64,000 nt of DNA from Streptomyces sp. Tu 3180 (GCF_009852415.1 NZ_WOXS01000002.1:1758501-1822500); one strand, 5' to 3'. Positions 50,897-59,860 are shown, counted from the first letter of the stretch. Numbers and translations: made by a program. The notes: generated by a model not told the origin, from the sequence alone.

Positions 50897-51757
50897 CTAG
50901 TTCCCGGTGACGGAGCGGCACCCTCCGGCGGCGCGCTGTGCACGCGCCGACGCGTACAGGCATACGGCGGCGGCGGTGGCCAGGTTCAGGCTCTCCGCCT
51001 TTCCGTGGATCGGGACGCGCACGACGGCGTCGGTGAGGGCGCGGGTCTCCTCGGGGAGCCCCCAGGCCTCGTTGCCGAACACCCACGCGGTCGGCCCGCC
51101 CATGGTGCCCTTGTCCAGTTCGTCGTCGAGGTCCCGGTCGCCGGCGCCGTCGGCGGCGAGCACCCGCACCCCCGTGTCCCGCAGCCCGGCCACGGCCTGC
51201 TCGACGGGGACGCCGACGGCGACGGGCAGGTGGAACAGGGAGCCGACGGAGGCGCGGACGGCCTTGGGGTTGTACAGGTCGACGGAGGCGTCGGTGAGCA
51301 CCACGGCCTCGGCTCCGGCGGCGTCGGCGCAGCGCAGCACGGTGCCGGCGTTCCCGGGGTCGCGTACGTGCGCGAGGACGGCGACGAGCCTGGGCCGGGC
51401 GGCGAGGATCCGTTCGAAGGGCGTGTCCAGGAACCGGCAGACCCCGACGAGTCCCTGCGGGGTGACGGTGGTGGAGATGTCGGCGATGACCTGCTCGCAG
51501 GCGAGGTGGACGCGGGCCCCGGCGGCCCGGGCCCCGCCGACGATGTCGGCGTACCGCTCGGCGGCCTCCGGCGTGGCGAACAGCTCGACGAGCGTGGCGG
51601 TGTGCCCGTCCCGGTGCGCCGCGGCCTCCCGCACGGCCTGCGGCCCCTCGGCGAGGAACAGCCGTTCCTTCCCCCGGAAGTTCCGCTTGCCGAGCCGCCG
51701 CGCGGCGGCGACACGGGGCGAGCGGGGGGAGATCGGCTCGGGGGTGGCGGGGGGCAT
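50897..51757 (-). CDS. TrmH/SpoU family RNA 2'-O-methyltransferase
   Basis: 286 aa. N-terminal RNA 2'-O ribose methyltransferase substrate-binding domain (about 20-95) and a SpoU catalytic domain with the knot motifs VRDPGNAGTVLRCADAAG, WVFGNEAWGLP and IPIHGKAESLN-like VPIHGKAESLN. It methylates rRNA or tRNA; it lies between pheST and the rplT operon, where a similar gene is often found. ATG with GAGGTGA upstream. Confidence 0.92.
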   Translation of the reverse strand: MPPATPEPISPRSPRVAAARRLGKRNFRGKERLFLAEGPQAVREAAAHRDGHTATLVELFATPEAAERYADIVGGARAAGARVHLACEQVIADISTTVTPQGLVGVCRFLDTPFERILAARPRLVAVLAHVRDPGNAGTVLRCADAAGAEAVVLTDASVDLYNPKAVRASVGSLFHLPVAVGVPVEQAVAGLRDTGVRVLAADGAGDRDLDDELDKGTMGGPTAWVFGNEAWGLPEETRALTDAVVRVPIHGKAESLNLATAAAVCLYASARAQRAAGGCRSVTGN

Positions 51758-51887
51758 GGGTGTTTCACCTCGGGAGTTCGTTGTCGACGGCCGCCGCGGC
51801 CTTCGGTCTTCCCACCGCGACGGCGTTCGGCCACGGCGGCGGGTCCCGGCGGTGCCGAGCCCGCCGGCACACCGCACGGGCACAGAC

Positions 51888-51918
51888 GACGGACCCGCGG
51901 GAAACCCGCGGGTCCGTC
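51888..51918 (-). terminator. Terminator of the infC-rpmI-rplT operon
   Basis: A perfect 14-bp GC stem (51888-51901 with 51905-51918) and an AAA loop, 30 bases after the rplT stop. Confidence 0.9.
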
Positions 51919-51947
51919 CAAGTGCGTCGGCTAGGGCCTGCGCGGCG

Positions 51948-52331
51948 TCACGCGGCCTTGGGCGCGTTCACGTCCGCCGGCAGCGCCTTCTGCGCGACCT
52001 CGACGAGCGCGGCGAAGGCGGTGGCGTCGTTGACGGCCAGCTCGGCCAGGATCTTGCGGTCGACCTCGACGTTCGCGGCCTTCAGACCCTGGATGAAGCG
52101 GTTGTACGTGATGCCGTTGGCGCGGGCGGCGGCGTTGATGCGCTGGATCCACAGCTGCCGGAAGTCACCCTTGCGCTTCTTGCGGTCGTTGTAGTTGTAG
52201 ACCAGCGAGTGGGTGACCTGCTCCTTGGCCTTGCGGTACAGGCGCGAACGCTGACCGCGGTAGCCGGAGGCCTGCTCGAGGATCGCCCGGCGCTTCTTGT
52301 GGGCGTTGACTGCCCGCTTGACGCGTGCCAC
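51948..52331 (-). CDS. rplT: 50S ribosomal protein L20
   Basis: 127 aa, basic, with the L20 pattern [13 protein letters not shown] at the N-terminus and [11 protein letters not shown] in the centre. Binds 23S rRNA early in 50S assembly. Third gene of infC-rpmI-rplT. Confidence 0.98.
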   Translation of the reverse strand: MARVKRAVNAHKKRRAILEQASGYRGQRSRLYRKAKEQVTHSLVYNYNDRKKRKGDFRQLWIQRINAAARANGITYNRFIQGLKAANVEVDRKILAELAVNDATAFAALVEVAQKALPADVNAPKAA

Positions 52332-52429
52332 TTCTTAACTCCTTGTAGCGGGGCCGTTGTCGTGCTCACACGGCCCGAAATCGATTGGGTCCCGGTCTGA
52401 CGTGCGTACGGCGCTCGCGCGCCGGGGCG

Positions 52430-52624
52430 TCACTTGCCGAGAAGCTTCTTGATCTTCGCGGCGTCGCCCGGGGCCATCTCGGCGTTGCCGGTGAGGCGAC
52501 GCGTCACGCGGGACGACTTGTGCTCGAGCAGGTGGCGCTTGCCGGCGCGCTCACGGAGCACCTTGCCGGAGCCGGTGACCTTGAAGCGCTTGCTGGCACC
52601 GCTGTGCGACTTGTTCTTCGGCAT
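52430..52624 (-). CDS. rpmI: 50S ribosomal protein L35
   Basis: 64 aa, with [15 protein letters not shown] at the start and the [14 protein letters not shown] [15 protein letters not shown] region of L35. The frame continues upstream, but the ATG at 52624 is the conserved start. Between infC and rplT. Confidence 0.98.
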   Translation of the reverse strand: MPKNKSHSGASKRFKVTGSGKVLRERAGKRHLLEHKSSRVTRRLTGNAEMAPGDAAKIKKLLGK

Positions 52625-52734
52625 AGCGCCGTTCTCTCCTCGTCGGTGGCGCTCCGGTGCCCGGTCGCGAAAACCGGGCACGGTGGAGCGTCGTACTTGT
52701 TTCGGTTGCTTCCTGGGGCTCGCGCCCCGGGGAG

Positions 52735-53379
52735 TCACGCCTCGGCAGGCTCCTCGGCGGCCGCCTGGGCCTCGGTGTCCGCGGGGTTCTGCGAGCGGCC
52801 GGGGTTGGCCTTCGCCTCCGCCTTGCGGGCCTCCTGCGCCTGGCGAGCCTCGGCCATCGCCTCGGTCTTCTTCTTGTGCGGACCGAGGACCATGATCATG
52901 TTGCGGCCGTCCTGCTTCGGGTTCGACTCGACGAACCCGAGGTCCTGGACGTCCTCCGCGAGACGCTGCAGCAGCCGGTAGCCCAGCTCGGGCCGGGACT
53001 GCTCGCGACCGCGGAACATGATCGTGATCTTGACCTTGTCGCCCTGCTTGAGGAACCGGACGACGTGACCCTTCTTGGTGTCGTAGTCGTGCGGGTCGAT
53101 CTTCGGCCGGAGCTTCATCTCCTTGATGACCGTGTGCGCCTGGTTCTTGCGCGCCTCACGGGCCTTCATGGCCGACTCGTACTTGAACTTCCCGTAGTCC
53201 ATGAGCTTGCACACGGGCGGACGGGCGTTCGCCGCGACCTCGACCAGGTCCAGGTCGTACTCCTGCGCAAGCTCCAGTGCCTTCGCGAGCGGCACGATGC
53301 CGACCTGCTCGCCACTGGGACCGACAAGTCGCACCTCGGGAACGCGAATCCGGTCGTTGATGCGGGGCTCGGCGCTGAT
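52735..53379 (-). CDS. infC: Translation initiation factor IF-3, AUC start
   Basis: 214 aa from an AUC codon at 53377-53379. N-domain (about 1-80, [15 protein letters not shown]) and C-domain (about 85-175, KMRPKI-type region as [17 protein letters not shown]) are intact; the C-terminus is an Ala/Glu-rich tail. No ATG, GTG or TTG occurs in frame close upstream, and the first downstream one (GTG at 53334) would remove conserved residues. AGGAGG lies 4 bases before the ATC. Non-AUG starts in infC are a known autoregulatory device, since IF-3 rejects them. Confidence 0.9.
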   Translation of the reverse strand: MSAEPRINDRIRVPEVRLVGPSGEQVGIVPLAKALELAQEYDLDLVEVAANARPPVCKLMDYGKFKYESAMKAREARKNQAHTVIKEMKLRPKIDPHDYDTKKGHVVRFLKQGDKVKITIMFRGREQSRPELGYRLLQRLAEDVQDLGFVESNPKQDGRNMIMVLGPHKKKTEAMAEARQAQEARKAEAKANPGRSQNPADTEAQAAAEEPAEA

Positions 53380-53463
53380 GGATCCTCCTCGGTAGCACCA
53401 CGCGACGGTCTGGCGGACAGCCGCGTAACGTCTGTGTTCGATAGACCTAACCGCGCCGAAGCA

Positions 53464-53512
53464 GAAAAAATGCCCCGGACGATCACAGGCGGGGCTCCTC
53501 GAACTACCGGAG
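53464..53512 (-). terminator. Intrinsic terminator and overlapping hairpin in the infC leader
   Basis: On the minus strand: stem GCCCCG/CGGGGC (53489-53494 with 53471-53476) with a 12-base loop, then a T-run (53464-53469). Just upstream of it a second stem GCTCC/GGAGC (53508-53512 with 53493-53497) shares two bases with the terminator arm. A U-tract terminator about 85 bases before the infC start, with a competing hairpin, suggests attenuation of the operon. Confidence 0.7.
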
Positions 53513-53656
53513 CACCGCCGCGATGGCCGCGGGGCGCGCTTTCGGGCGGATCGCCGTCACGGGGACGGGACCGCCTGACCGGTGACCCGCCGCCCTCAGG
53601 GCGGCCAGGTGGGAGTTCGGAAGCCTCCACTTGTGGGTCGGGCTCGTGAGCCGCGA

Positions 53657-53686
53657 GGCATACGGGTCCGACCGGTCGTTACACAA
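53657..53686 (-). promoter_or_regulatory. Candidate infC operon promoter
   Basis: -35 TTGTGT (53681-53686), 18-base spacer, -10 TATGCC (53657-53662), giving a leader of about 270 bases before infC. The rest of the leader (53513-53650) is GC-rich and may fold, but I see no conserved leader ORF. Confidence 0.5.
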
Positions 53687-53835
53687 GGTTAGCAGCTCCC
53701 GAGGGGGTGCGCTAACCGTCCGTCCCGCGCCTCCTGCCGTCAAGGGGACACGCGCGGTACGCCTATCGTGTGGGGCATGAGTGAGACCTCCCCCTCGGAC
53801 ACCCCGAGGCCCCCGGCAACCCCGACTTCGACGCC

Positions 53836-54153
53836 ATGGCCCGCGACATCGCCGAGGTCCCGGCCGTCGAGGTGATCGTCACGGTCGCCGTCAACCTGAT
53901 GAGCGCCGCCGCCGTGAAGCTCGGCCTGACCGAGGAGGGCGACGAGCACAAGGACCTGGACGAGGCGCGCAAGCTGGTGCACGCGCTGGCCGGTCTGCTG
54001 GACGCCTCCGCGACCGAGATCAGCTCCTTCCACGCGGCCCCGCTGCGCGACGGCCTGAAGTCGCTCCAGCTGGCCTTCCGCGAGGCCTCGCTCGTCCCGG
54101 ACGAGCCGGGCCAGGGCCCGGGCGAGAAGTACACGGGCCCGGTCTACGGCTAG
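53836..54153 (+). CDS. DUF1844 family protein with apparent N-terminal frameshift
   Basis: 105 aa from the ATG at 53836. The conserved body ARDIAEVPAVEVIV ... EGDEHKDLDEARKLVHAL ... EKYTGPVYG is intact and matches DUF1844, widespread in actinobacteria and unstudied. A more likely start is the ATG at 53777 (translating MSETSPSDTP), but it is 59 bases away, so the frames differ by one; one extra C in the run at 53811-53815 would join it to EAPGNPDFDAM. The ATG at 53836 lacks a ribosome site. So this is either a sequencing error, a pseudogene or an altered start. Its stop overlaps that of SseB. Confidence 0.8.
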   Translation: MARDIAEVPAVEVIVTVAVNLMSAAAVKLGLTEEGDEHKDLDEARKLVHALAGLLDASATEISSFHAAPLRDGLKSLQLAFREASLVPDEPGQGPGEKYTGPVYG

Positions 54154-54899
54154 GGCTTTCCGGGAGTACGGACGTACAGGGGCTCGCCGGGCGGCGACGC
54201 CTCGGCCGGCAGGACCGCCAGGTCGAGGCCGCGCACCAGGCGGGCCCTCAGCGTTTCGTCGTCGGCCAGCCGCCGGGCCACCGCGCGGGCGCTCTCGGCG
54301 GCGGGGAGGGCCGGGTCGAGGACGAGGGCGAGGGTGCCGTCGGCCTGCCCGGGGCCGAGGTGGGCGCGCAGCACGGCCGGTTCGGCGGCCACCGCGGCCC
54401 GTACGGCCTCGACGACGGCCGGGTCGGCGAGCGGGTCGGTGCTCGTGCGGCCCTCGGCGAGCGCCAGCAGGGTCGGCCCGGTCAGTTCGAACGGCACGGG
54501 GCCGGCCAGGTCCAGGACGACCGTGTCGGCCTTCTCGTGCGCGGCGGCCTGCAGGGCCTGGTGCAGCGGTACGGCGACGGGGCGGGCGGCCGGGTCCCAG
54601 CGGGCGAGCGAGTCGGTGGAGGTGAAGGCCGGCAGGGCGGTGCGGTCCCCCGCCTTGAGGGTGGGGACGGCCATGTCGCTGGTCTTCTCGCGGCGCAGCC
54701 CGTTCTCGTCCTCCTCGACCTCGCCGAGCACGGCCACCACGGGGACGAGCAGCCGGGCGCCCCTGAGCGCCTCCAGGACGGGGCCGACGGCGGAGCCGTC
54801 CTCGGCCCAGGCCGCGAGCGCGGCGCTCAGCCGGGGGTCGGCGGAGCCGTCGTCGTCGCGGAAGCCGGGGTCGGGAATGTTCTTGTTCGCCACGGTCAC
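54150..54899 (-). CDS. SseB family protein
   Basis: 249 aa. The N-terminal and C-terminal halves each resemble the SseB domain (LVPVVAVLGEVEEDENGLR and AVLRAHLGPGQADGTLALVLDPALP). Function in actinobacteria unknown. GTG start. Converges on the DUF1844 gene, the two stop codons overlapping. Confidence 0.82.
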   Translation of the reverse strand: MTVANKNIPDPGFRDDDGSADPRLSAALAAWAEDGSAVGPVLEALRGARLLVPVVAVLGEVEEDENGLRREKTSDMAVPTLKAGDRTALPAFTSTDSLARWDPAARPVAVPLHQALQAAAHEKADTVVLDLAGPVPFELTGPTLLALAEGRTSTDPLADPAVVEAVRAAVAAEPAVLRAHLGPGQADGTLALVLDPALPAAESARAVARRLADDETLRARLVRGLDLAVLPAEASPPGEPLYVRTPGKP

Positions 54900-54958
54900 C
54901 GACCTTAGCGGCCGTCCGTGGCGGGCTCGGACGCGGGCGGCTTCGGAGGGGGACTGCG

Positions 54959-55696
54959 GTGGGACGGGACGAGCGGCTCGCGGCGGCCGTGGAGGCGGCG
55001 CGGCCGGCGGACGGTACGGGGCTGTCGGTGGCGGCGCTCGATCCGGGCACCGGTGAGACCGTCTCGTACGGCGGGCGGGCGTTCGTCACCGCGAGCGTGG
55101 TCAAGGTCGACATCCTGGCGGCGCTGCTCCTCGGGGCGCAGGACGCGGGCCGGGAACTCACCGCGGCGGAGCGGTCGTACGCGGCCGCGATGATCGTGCG
55201 CAGTGACAACGACGCGGCGTCGGCGCTGTGGGACGCGATCGGGCGGTCGGCCGGTCTCGACGCGGCGAACGCCCGCTTCGGGCTGACCGGGACGGCGGGC
55301 GGCGACGGCACGCTGTGGGGTCTGACCCGCACCACGGCCGTGGACCGGCTGGGGCTGCTGCGGCAGGTGTTCGGTGAGGAGTCCGAACTGGGCGCGGAGT
55401 CACGGGCGTTCGCGCGGGGGCTGATGGAGCGGGTGGTCGCGGACCAGGCGTGGGGTGTGCCGGCCGCGGCGGACGCGGGCACGGTGTGGGCCGTGAAGAA
55501 CGGCTGGCTGCCGCGTGACGCGACCGGGCTGTGGGTCGTGCACAGCACCGGGTGCGTCACGGTCGGCGGCCGGGTGTGCCTGATGGCGGTGCTGTCCGAC
55601 GGCAACGCGACCAGGGCGCGGGGCGTCGCCCTGGTGGAGCGCGCGGCGGCGGCGGTGCGGGTGGCGTTCGGGGAACGCCCCGCGGCGGGCGGGTGA
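54959..55696 (+). CDS. Serine hydrolase of the class A beta-lactamase/PBP fold
   Basis: 245 aa. The SxxK motif is SVVK (about 50-53), SDN is in IVRSDNDAASAL, and the third motif is KNG instead of KTG (VKNGWLPRDATG). No signal peptide and no lipobox, unlike exported beta-lactamases, so it is probably cytoplasmic and not a resistance enzyme. The GTG start has GGAGGGGG upstream. Substrate unknown. Confidence 0.8.
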   Translation: MGRDERLAAAVEAARPADGTGLSVAALDPGTGETVSYGGRAFVTASVVKVDILAALLLGAQDAGRELTAAERSYAAAMIVRSDNDAASALWDAIGRSAGLDAANARFGLTGTAGGDGTLWGLTRTTAVDRLGLLRQVFGEESELGAESRAFARGLMERVVADQAWGVPAAADAGTVWAVKNGWLPRDATGLWVVHSTGCVTVGGRVCLMAVLSDGNATRARGVALVERAAAAVRVAFGERPAAGG

Positions 55697-55724
55697 GCGT
55701 CCGGCGCTCCCCGGAAAGCCCGGA

Positions 55725-55740
55725 GGAGCCGGGTGGCTCC
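55725..55740. terminator. Small hairpin between convergent genes
   Basis: GGAGCC/GGCTCC arms (55725-55730 with 55735-55740) and a 4-base loop in the 121-base gap between convergent genes. Confidence 0.4.
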
Positions 55741-55817
55741 GGGGCCCGACTCGGGTGACTCCGGGGGCCGAGGGGGCGGCGGCTCGGAGGCTCGGGGTGA
55801 TTCCCCCGGGGGAGCGG

Positions 55818-56999
55818 TCAGAAGTCCTCGCCGTGTGCGCGGCGGCTCCGCCACAGGACCACCGTGGCCACCAGCAGCACCCCGCCGGCGCCGCCCGCCA
55901 GGGGGGCCGCCCGGTCGGCGGTGTCGTCGCCGGATCCGGCGGCCTCCGGGCCGGGACCGAAGTAGCGGTCGCCGTAGGCCGCCGGCTTCAGGCCCTCCGG
56001 TTCCAGCCGGGCGGCCGCCTCGATCGCGGCGGCCGGGTCGACGAGACCGAATCCGCGCGAGTCGTCGCGGCCGTCGGCGGGGGCGTTGCGGGCGGTGTCC
56101 TCCAGCAGCCGCTTGACCTGGGCCGGGGTCAGGTCGGGGTGGGCCGACCTGACCAGCGCGACGGCGCCGGAGACGAACGCGGCGGCCGCGCTGGTGCCCC
56201 AGCCCTCGTAGTACCGGTGGTCGGGGTCGGCGATGATCACGTCCACCCCGGGTGCGCTGACCGTGGCGTACCAGCGGCGGGTGGAGAACGGGGCGCGGGT
56301 GCCGTAGCGGTCCACGGCGGTGGCGGTGATGACGCCCGGATAGGCGGCCGGGTAGGAGACGCGGTCGCCCTTCTCGCCGCCGTTCCCGGCGGAGGCCACG
56401 ACCACCACGCCCTTGCGCAGGGCGTACTGGATGGCCTCGTCCTCGCCGCGTTCGGGGTGGGCGGACTCGGAGTCGTCGCCGAGGGAGAGGTTGATGACGT
56501 CGGCGCCGTGGTCGGCGGCCCAGCGGATGCCCTCGGCGAGGGCGTTGCCACGGGTGCTGCGGGCCTTGGCGCGGGAGGGGTCGCCGTCCTCCAGGATCAC
56601 CCGGACGGGCAGGATCCGGGCCTCGGGCGCGATGCCCATGACGCCCTCGGCGTTCCCGGGGCCGTGTCCGTGACCGGCGATGATCCCGGCCATGGCGGTG
56701 CCGTGGCGGGCCCAGGCGCGGTCGCCGGGCCCGGCTCCGAAGCGGATCATGTCCTTGCCGGGCAGCACGTTGCCCACCAGGTCCGGGTGGTCGGCCTCGA
56801 CGCCGGTGTCCAGGACGGCGACGGTGACGCCCTCACCCTTCGTGGTTCGCCAGGCCTCCTGGGTGTGCATGGCCTCCAGGCCCCACTGCCGGGCGCGGAT
56901 GCCGTCGGCGTGCGCGGGGGTGGCGGGCAGGAGGGCGAGGGAGGCGGCGAGCAGCACACCGAGGGCCGCTGCGGGACGCCGGCCGGCGGCCGGCCTCAT
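55818..56999 (-). CDS. Mycosin-like subtilisin-family serine protease (S8)
   Basis: 393 aa. Signal peptide (PAAALGVLLAASL, ending near AHADG), catalytic Asp in VAVLDTGVEADHPD, His in ARHGTAMAGII, and Ser in EGWGTSAAAAFVSG. A single TM helix (about 363-385) followed by a basic tail anchors the C-terminus, the arrangement of mycosins (MycP) of type VII secretion. No ESX core genes are in the window, so a link with a secretion system is not shown. ATG overlaps the stop of the Pro-rich upstream gene. Confidence 0.9.
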   Translation of the reverse strand: MRPAAGRRPAAALGVLLAASLALLPATPAHADGIRARQWGLEAMHTQEAWRTTKGEGVTVAVLDTGVEADHPDLVGNVLPGKDMIRFGAGPGDRAWARHGTAMAGIIAGHGHGPGNAEGVMGIAPEARILPVRVILEDGDPSRAKARSTRGNALAEGIRWAADHGADVINLSLGDDSESAHPERGEDEAIQYALRKGVVVVASAGNGGEKGDRVSYPAAYPGVITATAVDRYGTRAPFSTRRWYATVSAPGVDVIIADPDHRYYEGWGTSAAAAFVSGAVALVRSAHPDLTPAQVKRLLEDTARNAPADGRDDSRGFGLVDPAAAIEAAARLEPEGLKPAAYGDRYFGPGPEAAGSGDDTADRAAPLAGGAGGVLLVATVVLWRSRRAHGEDF

Positions 57000-58384
57000 G
57001 AGGGACGCTCCGTGGCGGTGCCGGCGTGCTTGCGCACGCCCCGCTCGACCCGGTCGGCCAGGCCCCGCGCCTCGTGGCCGAGGCCGGCCTGCGCGGGGGC
57101 GGTGGTGGCGCCGGACTCCATGGCCTCCTCGGCGGGCTGCGGGGTGTCGACGGTACGGCCGTCGGCCCAGCCGGAGACGGCGTAGACGACGACGGGGGCG
57201 TCCTGGAGGACGGAGATCGTCCAGGACGCGCGCTGCCGGGCGCCGAACCCGGCGGCGGCCGTGTCCTTCGCCGCGTACGGCAGCGGCATCAGGTCGGTAC
57301 GGCGGTCCAGGCGTTCGGTGTCGAAACGGCGGGCGAGGGAGGCCATGCCGGCGGCGTCGGCCCTGGTGAACAGCAGGCCGACGGTGGTGACGTGGCTCTG
57401 GGTGGCGTCGGTGTAGGTGGCGCGCAGCAGGCGTGCGCAGCCGGCGGGGGCGAGGACCTTGCGCAGCAGGGGGTCGAAGGCGCCCTCGCAGCCGCTGTCG
57501 GGGGCCACGGCGATGCGGGTCCAGGTCCGGTCGGCGTCGCCGGGGCCCGCGCCCCCGCCCCGCACGGTGGGCGGGAACAGCCGGTCGACCGGGACGCTGT
57601 GCCACAGGTCCCCGGCGGCGGCGAAGCCGCTGGGGGCCCCGGACCCGCCGGAGTCCCCGGCGAGCCAGCTCCCGGTGACGGCACCGCCGATGAGGCCCGC
57701 CCCCAGGACGAGGCAGACGGCGGCGGCGACGGCCTGGGACCGGCCGCGCCGCCCGAGCGGGCGCGGCCGTGCGTCCCCGTCGTACCCCTCCGGTTCCCCG
57801 AACGACACGGCCGGCCGTCCGGCCCCGGGGTGCGTGCCGTCCGGGGCCGCGGGGGCGCTCCACGAGAGGGCGGGGTCGGGGGCACCGGGGCCCGGGCGGC
57901 GGGCCGGCTCGGGAGCCGGGGCCGCGGGGACCGGGCGCAGGCGGGTGGTCCGCTCCGAGGAGGTCTCCGGGGGCGTGTCCGTGCCGCCCCCGGCGGGGCG
58001 GTGACCGGGCTGCCGCGGCACGGCGGTGGAACCGCCCGGGCGGGAGGGGCTCGCGGGCCGCGTCCCCCGGCCGACGGTCGGCGGCGCGTCCGGGAAGCGG
58101 GCGGAGGCGCGCGGAGGCGGAGGCGTCACGGGGGCCGGGCCGGCCGGCGCGTCGTCGTCCGGCGCCCCGCCCCGGGGGGCGGCGTCCACGGCCGGGTCCT
58201 GCGCGGGGACCGCGCGGGGCGGCTCCTGCGGGACGGGCTGCCGCCGGCGGTCCGGATCGGCCGTGCCGTCCTGCGCCGTCCTCGGCGGGTGCACCGGGCG
58301 CGGGGGCGCGGACGGACGCGGGGGCGCGGACGGGGGCGTCGTGGGACGCGGGGGGTGGGAGGCGTGCCGCGCTTCCGTGCTCAT
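56996..58384 (-). CDS. Pro-rich single-pass membrane protein coupled to mycosin
   Basis: 462 aa. Residues 1 to about 215 are Pro/Ala-rich and disordered; one TM helix follows (about 220-243), and the extracytoplasmic part of about 210 residues is folded with a possible disulfide (CEGAFD and GCARLL). No family recognised. It overlaps the protease gene by 4 bases (ATGA), so a structural or substrate role for the protease is likely. ATG at 58384. Confidence 0.72.
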   Translation of the reverse strand: MSTEARHASHPPRPTTPPSAPPRPSAPPRPVHPPRTAQDGTADPDRRRQPVPQEPPRAVPAQDPAVDAAPRGGAPDDDAPAGPAPVTPPPPRASARFPDAPPTVGRGTRPASPSRPGGSTAVPRQPGHRPAGGGTDTPPETSSERTTRLRPVPAAPAPEPARRPGPGAPDPALSWSAPAAPDGTHPGAGRPAVSFGEPEGYDGDARPRPLGRRGRSQAVAAAVCLVLGAGLIGGAVTGSWLAGDSGGSGAPSGFAAAGDLWHSVPVDRLFPPTVRGGGAGPGDADRTWTRIAVAPDSGCEGAFDPLLRKVLAPAGCARLLRATYTDATQSHVTTVGLLFTRADAAGMASLARRFDTERLDRRTDLMPLPYAAKDTAAAGFGARQRASWTISVLQDAPVVVYAVSGWADGRTVDTPQPAEEAMESGATTAPAQAGLGHEARGLADRVERGVRKHAGTATERPS

Positions 58385-58653
58385 GCACCCCCCGTTTCCT
58401 CGTGTCCGGGCCGCTCCTTCACCTGCGGGCCGGTGTTCTCCTGCCAGGGGCCCGGCACGGACGCGTCCCGGGCACAGATACCCGCACCGGCGGCGCGTCA
58501 TCCCGGCCCGGACCTCCGGCCGGTGCCGCTCCGCCGTGCGTGCGCGTCACTCTACGGCGTGCCCCCGCCCGGACGAGAACCAGTCCGCAGGACCGCGGCA
58601 TCTGCCCGGAACATCCCCTACCCTGCGGTAATTCCGTCTGGCAGGCTGCGCCC

Positions 58654-59856
58654 ATGACTGCGCGCGCCTCCGACCGGGCCCGTTACGACCAGGCCACCGC
58701 CCACCTCGACGCCCCCCTGGCGATCGTGGATCTGGACGCCTTCGACGCCAACGCGGACGACCTGGTCCGCCGGGCCGGCGGGAAACCGGTCCGGGTGGCC
58801 AGCAAGTCCGTGCGCTGCCGTGCGCTGCTCGAACGGGTCCTGGCCCGTGACGGTTTCGCGGGCGTCATGTCGTTCACCCTGGCCGAGTCCCTGTGGCTGG
58901 CCCGCTCCGGTTTCGACGACGTCCTGCTGGCCTACCCCTCCGCCGACCGCGCCGGGTACGCCGAACTCGCCTCCGACCCCAAGCTCGCCGCCGCCGTCAC
59001 GGTCATGGTCGACGATCCGGCGCAACTGGACCTGATCGACGCCTCGCGCGCCGGTGGCGGTGAAGTGGTGCGGGTCTGCCTGGAGTCGGACACCTCACTG
59101 AAGCTGCTGGGCGGGCGGGTGCGGTTCGGCGCCCGGCGTTCCCCGCTGCACTCCCCCGCCCAGGTCGCCGACGTGGCGCGCGCGGTGGCCCGGCGGCCGG
59201 GGTTCAGGGTCGTGGGGATCATGGCGTACGAGGGGCATGTCGCCGGGGTCGGCGACGCGGTGGCCGGACGGCCGCTGCGGTCCCGCGCGGTGCGGCTGAT
59301 GCAGGCCGCCGCCCGGCGCGAACTCGCCGAGCGGCGCGCGGCGGTGGTGCGGGCGGTGCGGGCGGTGGTGCCGGATCTGGAGTTCGTCAACGGCGGGGGC
59401 ACGGGCAGTGTGCAGCACACCGCCGCGGAGGACGCGGTCACCGAGATCGCGGCCGGGTCGGGGCTCTACGTGCCCCGGCTGTTCGACAACTACACGTCGT
59501 TCTCGGGGCGCCCGGCGGCCCTCTTCGCCCAGCCCGTCGTACGGCGGCCGGGCGTGGGGGTGGTGACGGTGCTCGGCGGGGGGTATCCGGCCTCCGGCGC
59601 GCCGGGCGCGGACCGGCTGCCGGTGCCGTACCTGCCCGAGGGCCTGCGCTACGACCCGCAGGAGGGGGCCGGCGAGGTGCAGACGCCGCTGCTGGGCTCG
59701 CCCGCCGACGATCTGCTGATCGGCGACAGGGTGTGGTTCCGGCACGCCAAGGCGGGTGAACTGTGCGAGCGGTTCGACGCGTTGCACCTGGTGGAGGGCG
59801 CGGCCGTGACGGCGACGGTGCCGACGTACCGCGGCGAGGGCCGCACGTTCCTGTGA
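58654..59856 (+). CDS. PLP-dependent amino acid deaminase/aldolase-like enzyme
   Basis: 400 aa. An alanine-racemase N-terminal-type TIM barrel with PLP Lys in VRVASKSVRC (about residue 50), and a C-terminal domain as in D-threonine aldolase. VNGGGTGSV (phosphate contact) is present. Acts on a D-amino acid or 3-hydroxy amino acid; specific substrate not clear. ATG at 58654. Confidence 0.85.
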   Translation: MTARASDRARYDQATAHLDAPLAIVDLDAFDANADDLVRRAGGKPVRVASKSVRCRALLERVLARDGFAGVMSFTLAESLWLARSGFDDVLLAYPSADRAGYAELASDPKLAAAVTVMVDDPAQLDLIDASRAGGGEVVRVCLESDTSLKLLGGRVRFGARRSPLHSPAQVADVARAVARRPGFRVVGIMAYEGHVAGVGDAVAGRPLRSRAVRLMQAAARRELAERRAAVVRAVRAVVPDLEFVNGGGTGSVQHTAAEDAVTEIAAGSGLYVPRLFDNYTSFSGRPAALFAQPVVRRPGVGVVTVLGGGYPASGAPGADRLPVPYLPEGLRYDPQEGAGEVQTPLLGSPADDLLIGDRVWFRHAKAGELCERFDALHLVEGAAVTATVPTYRGEGRTFL

Positions 59857-59860
59857 CCGC

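Noticed and set aside
53166..53630. Minus-strand open frame in the infC leader
   Set aside because: It overlaps the infC start in another frame, has no family and is Arg/Pro-rich; the region is better explained as an untranslated leader with a terminator.
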